DNA of 40,151 nt from Pedosphaera sp. (lineage in GTDB: Bacteria > Verrucomicrobiota > Verrucomicrobiia > Limisphaerales > SXQI01): positions 1-40,151 of the forward strand of contig JANYDC010000089.1 of assembly GCA_025359965.1 (NCBI GenBank), read 5' to 3'. A program made the translations under genes and the position numbers. Shown one piece after another: positions 25,252 through 33,341 of this stretch (the stretch's first letter is position 1; each line of letters begins with the position of its first letter). The notes under the pieces are model-generated. The model saw nothing but the letters and a program-made list of their open reading frames with translations. It ran no database searches and was not told the DNA's origin.

Positions 25252-26496
25252 ATGATCTTGGAAAAATATTCATTCGGGGTGGGGGACCGCTTTGCTCACC
25301 AGGCGCGGGCGCAATTGCAGGCTTTTGAAAAGCTGGGGGCCCAAGGCGTCGATGTCGTCCCAGTGTGGAATAAATCCAACCGCGAGCATACTTTCATCGG
25401 CAGTGAGCCATCGAGCGTTCGCCTTGCCGCTGAAAATGCCGTTAAGGCCAGTGGTTGGAGCAAGGGCTGGCATGTGGATGCCGACCACATCCGACTCGAT
25501 ACGGTTGAGCGGTTTCTCGATTCCTCTGATTTCTTCACCATTGACGTGGCCGACAGTATTGGCAAATCGGCCTCCCTGGCTGATGTGGCCGCTTTTGCAG
25601 GCCGCCACCCGGAGCTTTCGACGGGTGTGGCCCTTCCGGGACGCCTCGCAGGCCTTTCCATCCCTCGCGCCGAGGTTGAGCGGATCGCCACCAAATATCT
25701 TCTGGCCGCCCACGAAGCAGGACGGATCTACCGGCACATCGAATCCCGCAAAGGCGCGGGATTTATCGCCGAAGTCTCGATGGATGAAACCGATGCCCCC
25801 CAAACTTCTCCTGAGTTGCTGGTCATCCTTGCCATGCTTGCGGATGAAAAAATCCGCCTTCAAACCATCGCCCCCAAATTCACCGGCCGTTTTAACAAGG
25901 GGGTGGATTACGTGGGTGATCTTGCCCAGTTCGAGAAGGAATTTAGCGATGATCTGGCCGTCATAGCCGCCGCCATTCAACTCTACGGCCTGCCTTCCAA
26001 TCTAAAACTCAGCGTTCACAGCGGCAGCGATAAGTATTCGCTGTACCCAATCATTCGGAAACTGCTGCGGCAAACGGGCGCGGGAGTGCATGTTAAAACG
26101 GCCGGCACGACATGGCTTGAGGAATTGATTGGCCTGGCCGAGGCGGGCGGCTATGCCCTGGATCTTGCCAGGGAGATTTATGGCGAGGCGTTGGATCATG
26201 TGGATGAGCTTTGCGCGCCATACGCCAGCGTCATTGACATTGACCGATTACGCCTCCCATCAAAAGCCACGGCGGCAGCATGGAGTGGGGCGCAATATGC
26301 GAATGCCCTCCGGCACATTACAGGGCATCCGGAGTTCAATCCCAGTTTTCGCCAGTTGCTGCACGTTTCGTTTAAGCTGGCGGCCAAAAAGGGAGCCCGT
26401 TATTTGGATTTACTGGTGGCGAACGAGCCTGTGGTCGCGCGCAACGTCACAGACAATCTTTACAGCCGTCATCTGAAGCCACTTTTCATTGGTTAA
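25252..26496 (+). CDS. UxaE-like (tagaturonate/sugar-acid epimerase family) protein
   Basis: A 414-residue protein whose pattern matches the UxaE family: KYSFGVGDRFAHQARAQLQAF at the N-terminus, GWHVDADHIRLDTVERFL, APKFTGRFNKGVDYVGDL, LKLSVHSGSDKYSLYP and GVHVKTAGTTWLEE. Several His, Asp and Glu residues in these blocks are likely metal ligands. Characterised UxaE epimerises D-tagaturonate and D-fructuronate; in this operon the substrate may instead be a fucose-related keto sugar or acid. The ATG at 25252 is chosen over a GTG 9 bases upstream. It is first in a tight operon; FucU/RbsD follows 4 bases after the stop. Confidence 0.82.
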   Translation: MILEKYSFGVGDRFAHQARAQLQAFEKLGAQGVDVVPVWNKSNREHTFIGSEPSSVRLAAENAVKASGWSKGWHVDADHIRLDTVERFLDSSDFFTIDVADSIGKSASLADVAAFAGRHPELSTGVALPGRLAGLSIPRAEVERIATKYLLAAHEAGRIYRHIESRKGAGFIAEVSMDETDAPQTSPELLVILAMLADEKIRLQTIAPKFTGRFNKGVDYVGDLAQFEKEFSDDLAVIAAAIQLYGLPSNLKLSVHSGSDKYSLYPIIRKLLRQTGAGVHVKTAGTTWLEELIGLAEAGGYALDLAREIYGEALDHVDELCAPYASVIDIDRLRLPSKATAAAWSGAQYANALRHITGHPEFNPSFRQLLHVSFKLAAKKGARYLDLLVANEPVVARNVTDNLYSRHLKPLFIG

Positions 26497-26500
26497 CGCC

Positions 26501-26947
26501 ATGCTCAAGACCACGCTCCTCCATCCGGAAATACTGCGAATTTGTGCCCAAGCCGGGCACCACGCCAAAATTTTAATTGCCGATGGCAATTACCCTGCGC
26601 GCACCAAGAAGGGGCCTGGAGCAGAGTTGGTGAACCTTCAGTTAATGCCGGGTGTGCCCACTGTGGCCCAGGTGCTGAAGGCGATACTAAGCGTTGTGCC
26701 AGCCGACCACATCAACACCATGGGCATCCCTGCGGACGATTCTTATGCCAATGCGGGCGAGCCCCCGGTTTGGAAGGACTTCGCGCGGATCGCTCTTGAG
26801 GCGCAGGTGACTTCGGTCATCACTCCCATTTCCAAATGGGATTTTTACAAAGAAGTGGAATCGCCCGACCATATTCTGACCGTTCAGACTGCCGACATGG
26901 CGCTTTGGGCCAATCTTCTGATCACGGTTGGTTGCCGGACTTCCTAA
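26501..26947 (+). CDS. FucU/RbsD-family sugar mutarotase
   Basis: A 148-residue protein of the RbsD/FucU fold, which interconverts sugar anomers or pyranose and furanose forms without cofactor. Family marks are the N-terminal LLHPEILRICAQAGHHAKILIADGNYP, with the catalytic His region, and the C-terminal TVQTADMALWANLLITVG. FucU supplies the anomer taken by fucose-metabolising enzymes, and the downstream dehydrogenase would use beta-pyranose sugar. The start at 26501 lies 4 bases after the epimerase gene; AKR follows 6 bases after the stop. Confidence 0.85.
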   Translation: MLKTTLLHPEILRICAQAGHHAKILIADGNYPARTKKGPGAELVNLQLMPGVPTVAQVLKAILSVVPADHINTMGIPADDSYANAGEPPVWKDFARIALEAQVTSVITPISKWDFYKEVESPDHILTVQTADMALWANLLITVGCRTS

Positions 26948-26953
26948 ACGAAT

Positions 26954-27886
26954 ATGAAAAAGCGATTGCTGGGCCGTACCGGGTTGGAAGTCCCAATACT
27001 GAGCTTTGGTGCATCCTCTTTGGGCGCCGAATTCCGCAGTGTCACGATGGATGAAGTGTTCCAAAGTGTGCGCGCAGCGTTGGATTGCGGGCTGAATTTC
27101 ATCGATACCTCACCTTTTTACGGACGGGGAATGAGCGAGGTTTTGTTGGGCATGGCACTGAAAGATGTGCCCCGTGATTCCTACACTCTTTGCACCAAGC
27201 TGGGGCGGTACGACCTGGGCCACTTCGATTTCTCCGCGCGGCGTGTGGCGGAAAGTGTGGATGTGTCGCTGCACCGGCTGCGCACGGATCACCTGGATGT
27301 GGTGCTCTGCCACGACATTGAGTTTGTGCCCATGCAGCAGATTGTGGATGAGACTTTGCCCGCGCTGCAAAAAATTCGTGACTCGGGCAAGGCTCGTTTT
27401 ATTGGGTTTAGTGGGTATCCTCAAAAAATCTTCCGGTTTATCTGCGAACAAGCCCAAGTCGATTGCGTGCTTAACTACAACCAATACACTCTGCAAAACA
27501 CACGTTTTGCCGATGAGACTGTCCCATGGTTGAAGGAGCGTGGAATAGGCGTGATGAATGCCGGACCATTCTCCGCCAGGCTTCTCACCAATGCGCCTCT
27601 GCCTGCCTGGTTAAAGGAGCCCGAATCGGTTAAGGCGGCTGCTCGCAGTGCGGCGGCGCTCTGTGCTTCGAGAGGCTCTGACATTGCCAAACTGGCCCTG
27701 CAATTTTCGATCTTCAACCCTGATATCGCCACTACTGTTGCCGGTAGCGCTAATCCCTCCAACATCCGGCAATGGGCCCGTTGGGCGGAAGAGCCTATTG
27801 ATCAAGATCTGCTTCGCGAGGTGCTGGCATTATTTGTGCCGGTGAAGAATCTGGGTCACAAGGAAGGTCTTTTGGAGAACAACTGA
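26954..27886 (+). CDS. Aldo/keto reductase, L-fucose/L-galactose dehydrogenase-like
   Basis: A 310-residue TIM-barrel NAD(P)-dependent oxidoreductase. The catalytic tetrad is visible: Asp51 and Tyr56 in FIDTSPFYG, Lys82 in CTKLGR and His120 in LCHD. The sequence from LGRTGLEVPILSFGASSLG and HRLRTDHLDVVLCHDIE resembles plant and bacterial L-galactose/L-fucose dehydrogenases, which oxidise C1 of the sugar to a lactone. With a mutarotase upstream and a lactonase-like gene downstream, oxidation of L-fucose (or L-galactose) to its lactone is the natural reading; the sugar is inferred. Confidence 0.85.
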   Translation: MKKRLLGRTGLEVPILSFGASSLGAEFRSVTMDEVFQSVRAALDCGLNFIDTSPFYGRGMSEVLLGMALKDVPRDSYTLCTKLGRYDLGHFDFSARRVAESVDVSLHRLRTDHLDVVLCHDIEFVPMQQIVDETLPALQKIRDSGKARFIGFSGYPQKIFRFICEQAQVDCVLNYNQYTLQNTRFADETVPWLKERGIGVMNAGPFSARLLTNAPLPAWLKEPESVKAAARSAAALCASRGSDIAKLALQFSIFNPDIATTVAGSANPSNIRQWARWAEEPIDQDLLREVLALFVPVKNLGHKEGLLENN

Positions 27887-27887
27887 T

Positions 27888-28916
27888 ATGCGAGCCATCC
27901 AATTTGAAAAACCGGAGTCCATTCGCGTCATCGATACGGCAGAGCCCGGGCAGCCAGGGCCCGGCGAAGCATTGGTCAGGGTGTATACAGTAGGAATATG
28001 CGGCAGCGATTACAGCGGCTATCTCGGTAAAATGGCCTTTTTTTCATACCCCCGTATTCCAGGTCATGAATTAGGGGTGGAAGTGGCACAGGTGGGTGAA
28101 GGGGTGAAGAATGTCCGTGTGGGCGACCGCTGCTCGGTGGAACCCTACATTAATTGTCAGAAGTGCTACTCATGTCGGCGCGGATTCACCAATTGTTGCG
28201 AAAATCACCAGACTCTTGGCGTTCATTGCGATGGCGGACTCCGCCCGTATTTCATCGTTCCCGCGCGCAAGCTGCATGTCTCGGCTCTGCTCGCTTTTGA
28301 CCAATTGGCTTTGGTGGAGACACTGGCTATTGGTTGTCATGCCATAAATCGCGGCAACCCCAAGCCCGGCGAAACAGTGTTGGTGGTGGGAGCCGGGCCC
28401 ATCGGACTGGCTGTGACGGAATTCGCCAGATTGTCCGGCGCCCAAGTGGTGGTGATGGATATCAACGAGCAACGACTGGCCTTTGTCCGTGATCGCATGA
28501 GAGTTCCGAGTACTCTCACTGCGGGTGCCAGCGCGCTGGAGAATTTGAAGGCTTTGACCAACGGCCAGCTCGCTGACGTTATTGTCGATGCGACCGGCCA
28601 CAACGAATCCATGAGCCGTTGTTTCGAGTATGCATCCTTCGCAGGGAGGGTGGTCTACGTGGGTATTGCCTCAAAGGAGATCAGCTTTCTGCATGCCCCC
28701 ATCCTGCACCGCCGTGAATTGACCATCATGGCCAGCCGCAATGCTTTGTCTCCTGATTTTCCGCGAATCATTGGCCACATCGAAAGAGGCGAGATCGACA
28801 CACGCCACTGGTTGACGCACCGGGCTGAATTCGCTGATTTGCCTGCGATGTTCCCGACTTGGTTGAAACCGGAAACCGGAGTGATTAAGGCCGTGGTTTC
28901 AGTGCCTGCCGAATGA
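27888..28916 (+). CDS. Zinc-dependent medium-chain alcohol/sugar dehydrogenase
   Basis: A 342-residue MDR protein. Catalytic zinc ligands are Cys38 (GICGSDY) and His60-Glu61 (PGHELG). The structural zinc site is Cys90-x2-Cys93-x2-Cys96-x7-Cys104. The nucleotide fold GAGPIG follows near residue 163, and DINEQR suggests NAD+ preference. It is similar in pattern to threonine/sorbitol-type dehydrogenases. In the operon it could oxidise a hydroxyl of a later acid intermediate, such as the 4-OH of a keto-deoxy-fuconate, or act as a second sugar dehydrogenase. A GGAG lies before the ATG, which is 1 base after the AKR stop; its own stop overlaps the next start. Confidence 0.88.
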   Translation: MRAIQFEKPESIRVIDTAEPGQPGPGEALVRVYTVGICGSDYSGYLGKMAFFSYPRIPGHELGVEVAQVGEGVKNVRVGDRCSVEPYINCQKCYSCRRGFTNCCENHQTLGVHCDGGLRPYFIVPARKLHVSALLAFDQLALVETLAIGCHAINRGNPKPGETVLVVGAGPIGLAVTEFARLSGAQVVVMDINEQRLAFVRDRMRVPSTLTAGASALENLKALTNGQLADVIVDATGHNESMSRCFEYASFAGRVVYVGIASKEISFLHAPILHRRELTIMASRNALSPDFPRIIGHIERGEIDTRHWLTHRAEFADLPAMFPTWLKPETGVIKAVVSVPAE

Positions 28917-29737
28917 AGCTCGATAGCCACCAGCATTTCTGGCGTTATTCGGCAGCGGATTATCCTTGGATACCTCCAGGATCACCCTTGGAACGGGATT
29001 GGCTGCCTCAGGATTTGGCTGCGCTGCAAGAGCCGCTTGGTTTTCATGGAAGCGTAGCGGTCCAGGCCCGACAATCCTTGGACGAAAGCCGCTGGCTCCT
29101 TGAATTGGCTGAGTCGAGCACTGCCATTCGAGGTGTGGTGGGTTGGGTGGATTTGCGGTCGTCTGATGTGGGCTCACAACTCGAATTCTTTGCGGCGCAC
29201 CGGAAAGCAGTGGGAGTGCGCCATGTGTTGCAGGACGAACCAGACGACCGGTTCATGCTTGGTGTGGATTTCATGAGGGGCATCGGGCAGCTGAAGGATC
29301 ACAATCTGAGCTACGACCTCCTGATTTTTCCTGAACAACTAGCAGCCGCGATTGAGATGGTCTCGAAATTCCCTGAACAGCCTTTCGTCCTCGATCACAT
29401 TGCCAAACCTTACATTAAGGAAGGAATTCTTGAGCCGTGGGCAGCGCAATTAAGCGAGTTGGCCAAGCGGCCCAACGTGTGGTGCAAGCTCAGCGGAATG
29501 ATCACTGAAGCTGACCCACTCTGTTGGAAGGCCAGCGATTTGCGTCCTTACTTAGATGCCGTGTTGGATGCTTTTGGTCCGGACCGCCTCATGATGGGTT
29601 CGGATTGGCCGGTAAGTTTACTGGCGGCGGATTATGCCAGAACGATGCAAGTGGTTACGGACTATGTTTCGCGCCTTTCAGATGCTGAGCAGGCTGGCGT
29701 GCTGGGCGGAAATTGCGCTCGTTTCTACGGGGTGTAA
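28913..29737 (+). CDS. Amidohydrolase-superfamily sugar lactonase (L-fucono/L-rhamnono-lactonase-like)
   Basis: A 274-residue COG3618-type enzyme. HQHFW gives the His-x-His pair (His6 and His8), FVLDHIAKPYIK carries the later His, and MMGSDWPVS has the catalytic Asp. This group hydrolyses 1,4- or 1,5-lactones of L-fuconate, L-rhamnonate or L-galactonate. The start overlaps the stop of the dehydrogenase (ATGA), so translation is coupled. Together with mutarotase and dehydrogenase it completes the first three steps of a non-phosphorylating fucose route. The downstream L-fuconate dehydratase is not in this window. Confidence 0.87.
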   Translation: MKLDSHQHFWRYSAADYPWIPPGSPLERDWLPQDLAALQEPLGFHGSVAVQARQSLDESRWLLELAESSTAIRGVVGWVDLRSSDVGSQLEFFAAHRKAVGVRHVLQDEPDDRFMLGVDFMRGIGQLKDHNLSYDLLIFPEQLAAAIEMVSKFPEQPFVLDHIAKPYIKEGILEPWAAQLSELAKRPNVWCKLSGMITEADPLCWKASDLRPYLDAVLDAFGPDRLMMGSDWPVSLLAADYARTMQVVTDYVSRLSDAEQAGVLGGNCARFYGV

Positions 29738-29788
29738 GTTTGCTGGCTAGCGAAGCTTGAGGGTTGTTTTGGCTGACCGCCTCGTCTT

Positions 29789-32700
29789 ATGCTAAGAGCC
29801 ATGACCACCGCTTCCAACAATTGGACTAAACTTGCCCTGGTTTTGGTGGGCCTGCTTTCATTTGACCTAACGCCGCGCGCAGTCGAAATGATCTCCGACG
29901 CCACGGGGGTCTCGTTCGGTGAAAAAATTGCGCCCGCTTCGGATGAGGCCAATCAGACGATTAAGACGTTTCGTCCGGCTCCCGGCTTGCAGGTTGATTT
30001 GTTTGCGAGCGAACCCGCGGTGGCCCAGCCTGTCTCATTCACCTTCGACGCCCAAGGCAGGTGTTATGTTGCCGAGACTTTTCGGCACTCGCCAGTGGGG
30101 GCCATTTACCGTTTGTACGAAGGAGTGTTGGATATTCGGAGCCACCTCGACTGGCTGGCCGATGATCTGGCGAGCCGAACTGTTGCCGACCGCGTGACCC
30201 TGTTGCGTCAACGCTTGGGAGCCGACGCGCCCAAAATGGAAAAATTCTCCGAGAGGGTCCAAATGCTGGAGGATCGCGATGGGGATGGATTTGCTGAACG
30301 GTCCACAGTATTCGCGGCCGGATTCAACCACATCGAGTCAGGCTTGGGGGCGGGAGTTTTGGCGCGCGACGGAAAGGTTTACTACACCTGTATTCCCAAT
30401 CTGTGGTCCCTTGCTGACCGCAATCGAGATGGCGTGGCCGACCAGCGGAAGTCGGTTTCAGCCGGGTACGGTGTCCACATTTCGTTCATCGGTCATGATT
30501 TGCATGGCTTGAAAATGGGTCCGGATGGACGGTTGTATTTTTCGATTGGCGATCGGGGTTTTCATGTGACCACCCAGGAAGGTGGGGTGTTGGATTATCC
30601 GGATGAGGGAGCAGTACTGCGCTGCTGGCCGGATGGCTCGAAGCTGGAGGTTTACGCACATGGCTTGCGCAACCCCCAGGAGTTGGCTTGGAACGAACAA
30701 GGCGATTTTTTTACCGGGGATAACAACTCTGATGGTGGGGATCGCGCCCGTTGGGTTTATCTGGTCGAAGGCGGTGATAGCGGCTGGCGGATTGGCTGGC
30801 AGCACATCAACCAAGTTCCGCGTCGCGGCCCATGGAACACTGAGAAAATGTGGCTGCCACGCTTTGACGGGCAGGCCGCTGAAATCGTGCCCCCCATTGC
30901 CAACATCGGTTACGGGCCATCGGGCATTGCTTTTTATCCGGGCACAGGCTTGCCCGATTCGTTCAATGATCACTTTTTCCTCTGCGATTTTCGTGGAGGC
31001 GCGGCCAGTGCCATTCATAGCTTCACCGTTAAGCCGAAAGGGGCAGCATATGAGTTGTCCAGTTTCGGTGAATTGATCACCGATGCGTTGCCTACTGATA
31101 TTGAGTTTGGAGTGGAGGGAGGCGCGTATTTCTCGGATTGGGTGCAGGGCTGGAACAAAACCGGCAAAGGACGCATCTATCGCATTCATCAGAAGGAAGT
31201 GGATGCTTCCGCAGAGGTTCAAGAGGTTAAACATCTGCTGGGAGGCGATTGGCGGAAACGGTCTGATGCGGAGTTGGCAGCATTGCTCGGTCAGGTGGAT
31301 CAAAGGGTGCGGCTGGAAGCACAGTTTGAATTGGTGAGGCGTGGAAACTCGGATGTGGCAGTGCTTCAACTTACCGCAACAAATCAGGGTTCACCCTTGC
31401 TGGCGCGTCTTCATGCGATCTGGGGTATTGGGCAAAGATTGGCCAATGGCAACAACCGTTCCCTCGCGACTCTTGAGGCGCTGTTGCGAGACTCTGATGA
31501 TGAAGTAGCAGCCCAAGCAGCCAAGACCTTGGGCGAGGCGAAACGCTGCAACACCACGGGATTGATTTTGGCACTGTCTCATCCCAATCCACGAGTTCGG
31601 TTCTTCGCCGCTCAAACCCTGGCACTTCATCCGAGTGCAAGCGCTGTACCGGCAATCAGCGCCCGGCTTGCTTTGGAGGCTTGGAATGATCCATGGCAAC
31701 GGCACGCACTGGTTCGAGCATTGAGTGCTTCAGCCAGCTCGGCAGATTTGAAGGTGTTAGGTGGAAATTCTGAACGTGGCGTGCGTCTTGGTTCACTCTT
31801 GGCTTTGCGGTTGAAGCACGATCCTGGTGTGGCGGATTTTCTGAGTGATCCCGAACCTTGGATTGCTCTCCAGGCTGCTCGAGCGATTCATGATGGGCCG
31901 ATCCCCGGCGCTATGGAGGCTCTGGCCAGGCATGCGACTCAGCTGCTTCCCGAGGCCTGGGCAAAGCTTCGGTTTGATCCGGCGGCAGCACCCCGCAACG
32001 CGGTGGAGACTGCGATATCCTCGGTGGCGGCGGAAACACCAACGTTCACTCCTGCCGAGCAGTGGTGGCAAAGGGTGATCAATGCCTGCCTTAGGGTGGG
32101 AACAAAGGCGGATGCCGACGCCCTGGCCGCACTTACCCTGCGTACCGATCTCCCTGAGGTTTGTCGGCTCGATGCGATTCTTGCGCTGGGAGTGTTTGCC
32201 CAGCCGCCGGTTTTGGATCGGGCAACTTCGCAACATGCATCCCGGCAGCCATCGGAGTGGCATCCCACTGATGTTACGGCGCGGGTGGCCTTTGCCACGA
32301 CAGCTTTGAAGAATCGCTGGGATGATCTCCTGCTGAAATCCGGAGATGCGGTGGCGATTGCCTCAATCCAAGCCGCCCGCCGGTTGAACTGGCGTGATAT
32401 GGAAGGACCTTTGGCCGCGATGATTGGTCGCGCCTCCCTTTCGGCAGCGATTCGAATCGAGGCTCTCCAAACCTTGGGTCAGTGGAAATCCACAAGGTTG
32501 CATGAGGCCATCGCGGCGGCAGAGCTTACAGGAGTGGAGGCTCTCCACCTTGAAGCCATGCGGTGGCTGGCTATTGAAAATCCGGGGAAGGCTTTGGAGC
32601 GTGTGGCGGCGGATTTGGCTTCACCGAAAGTGGCTGTGCAGCGGCAGGCTTTACGGGTGGCGGCGACGCTACCGGGGGAGGGCAGCGACTTGTTGCTGGC

Positions 32701-33325
32701 TGGTTGGCTGAGGTCTTTGGATGAGGGGAAAGTTGCTGAGGATTTGCAGTTGGATGTGCTGGATGCGGCCGCCAAGAAAGGATCACCCCAATTGTTGAAG
32801 CTGTTGCAAGCGCACGAAGGAGCACGTCCGAAAACACATCTTGCCCTGTTTGCGGAGGCTTTGCATGGCGGGGATGCCGCTGTTGGACGCAAATTGTTTT
32901 ATGAGCGGGCTGATATTTTTTGCTCCCGCTGTCACGCGGTGGCGGGCGAGGGTGGGGGAGCCGGGCCAAGTCTCACGGGGATTGGCTTGCGGCAATCGAG
33001 GGAGTATCTGGCGGAGTCGATCCTATTTCCGAACGCGAAGATTGCAGCGGGTTGGGAGAATGTGGTTTTGAATCTGAAGGACGATACCAGTGTGATGGGG
33101 ATGGTGCTTCGGGAGGATGCAACGGCGGTGGTTCTGAATTCACCGGAGGATGGGGAGGTTAAGGTTCCTTTGGCTAAGATTCGCAGCCGTCAGCGTGCCT
33201 TGTCGGCCATGCCCGAGGAGTTTCGCCAGGTTCTTACCAAACAAGAGTTGCGGGATCTGGTTGAGTTTCTCAGCACGGGCACAAAAGAGGCGCCTCAACG
33301 GACATCGTCCGCGAAGGCGCCATGA
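29789..33325 (+). CDS. PVC-type membrane/secreted dehydrogenase: beta-propeller, HEAT repeats, cytochrome c domain
   Basis: An 1178-residue exported protein. After an N-terminal hydrophobic segment comes a propeller of the glucose/sorbosone-dehydrogenase type, about residues 60-470 (PGLQVDLFASEPAVAQPVSF, GHDLHGLKMGPDGRLYFSIGDRG, GLRNPQELAWNEQGDFFTGDN). Helical HEAT-like repeats span about 490-1010, and a cytochrome c domain has Cys1045-x2-Cys1048-His1049 (CSRCHAVAGEGGGAGPSLTGIG). This architecture is typical of and abundant in Planctomycetota and Verrucomicrobiota and is thought to oxidise sugars or sugar derivatives in the periplasm. A second ATG at 29801 is possible. It follows the sugar operon in the same direction by 51 bases. 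Confidence 0.9.
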   Translation: MLRAMTTASNNWTKLALVLVGLLSFDLTPRAVEMISDATGVSFGEKIAPASDEANQTIKTFRPAPGLQVDLFASEPAVAQPVSFTFDAQGRCYVAETFRHSPVGAIYRLYEGVLDIRSHLDWLADDLASRTVADRVTLLRQRLGADAPKMEKFSERVQMLEDRDGDGFAERSTVFAAGFNHIESGLGAGVLARDGKVYYTCIPNLWSLADRNRDGVADQRKSVSAGYGVHISFIGHDLHGLKMGPDGRLYFSIGDRGFHVTTQEGGVLDYPDEGAVLRCWPDGSKLEVYAHGLRNPQELAWNEQGDFFTGDNNSDGGDRARWVYLVEGGDSGWRIGWQHINQVPRRGPWNTEKMWLPRFDGQAAEIVPPIANIGYGPSGIAFYPGTGLPDSFNDHFFLCDFRGGAASAIHSFTVKPKGAAYELSSFGELITDALPTDIEFGVEGGAYFSDWVQGWNKTGKGRIYRIHQKEVDASAEVQEVKHLLGGDWRKRSDAELAALLGQVDQRVRLEAQFELVRRGNSDVAVLQLTATNQGSPLLARLHAIWGIGQRLANGNNRSLATLEALLRDSDDEVAAQAAKTLGEAKRCNTTGLILALSHPNPRVRFFAAQTLALHPSASAVPAISARLALEAWNDPWQRHALVRALSASASSADLKVLGGNSERGVRLGSLLALRLKHDPGVADFLSDPEPWIALQAARAIHDGPIPGAMEALARHATQLLPEAWAKLRFDPAAAPRNAVETAISSVAAETPTFTPAEQWWQRVINACLRVGTKADADALAALTLRTDLPEVCRLDAILALGVFAQPPVLDRATSQHASRQPSEWHPTDVTARVAFATTALKNRWDDLLLKSGDAVAIASIQAARRLNWRDMEGPLAAMIGRASLSAAIRIEALQTLGQWKSTRLHEAIAAAELTGVEALHLEAMRWLAIENPGKALERVAADLASPKVAVQRQALRVAATLPGEGSDLLLAGWLRSLDEGKVAEDLQLDVLDAAAKKGSPQLLKLLQAHEGARPKTHLALFAEALHGGDAAVGRKLFYERADIFCSRCHAVAGEGGGAGPSLTGIGLRQSREYLAESILFPNAKIAAGWENVVLNLKDDTSVMGMVLREDATAVVLNSPEDGEVKVPLAKIRSRQRALSAMPEEFRQVLTKQELRDLVEFLSTGTKEAPQRTSSAKAP

Positions 33326-33341
33326 AATGAGGCAAGGAAAC

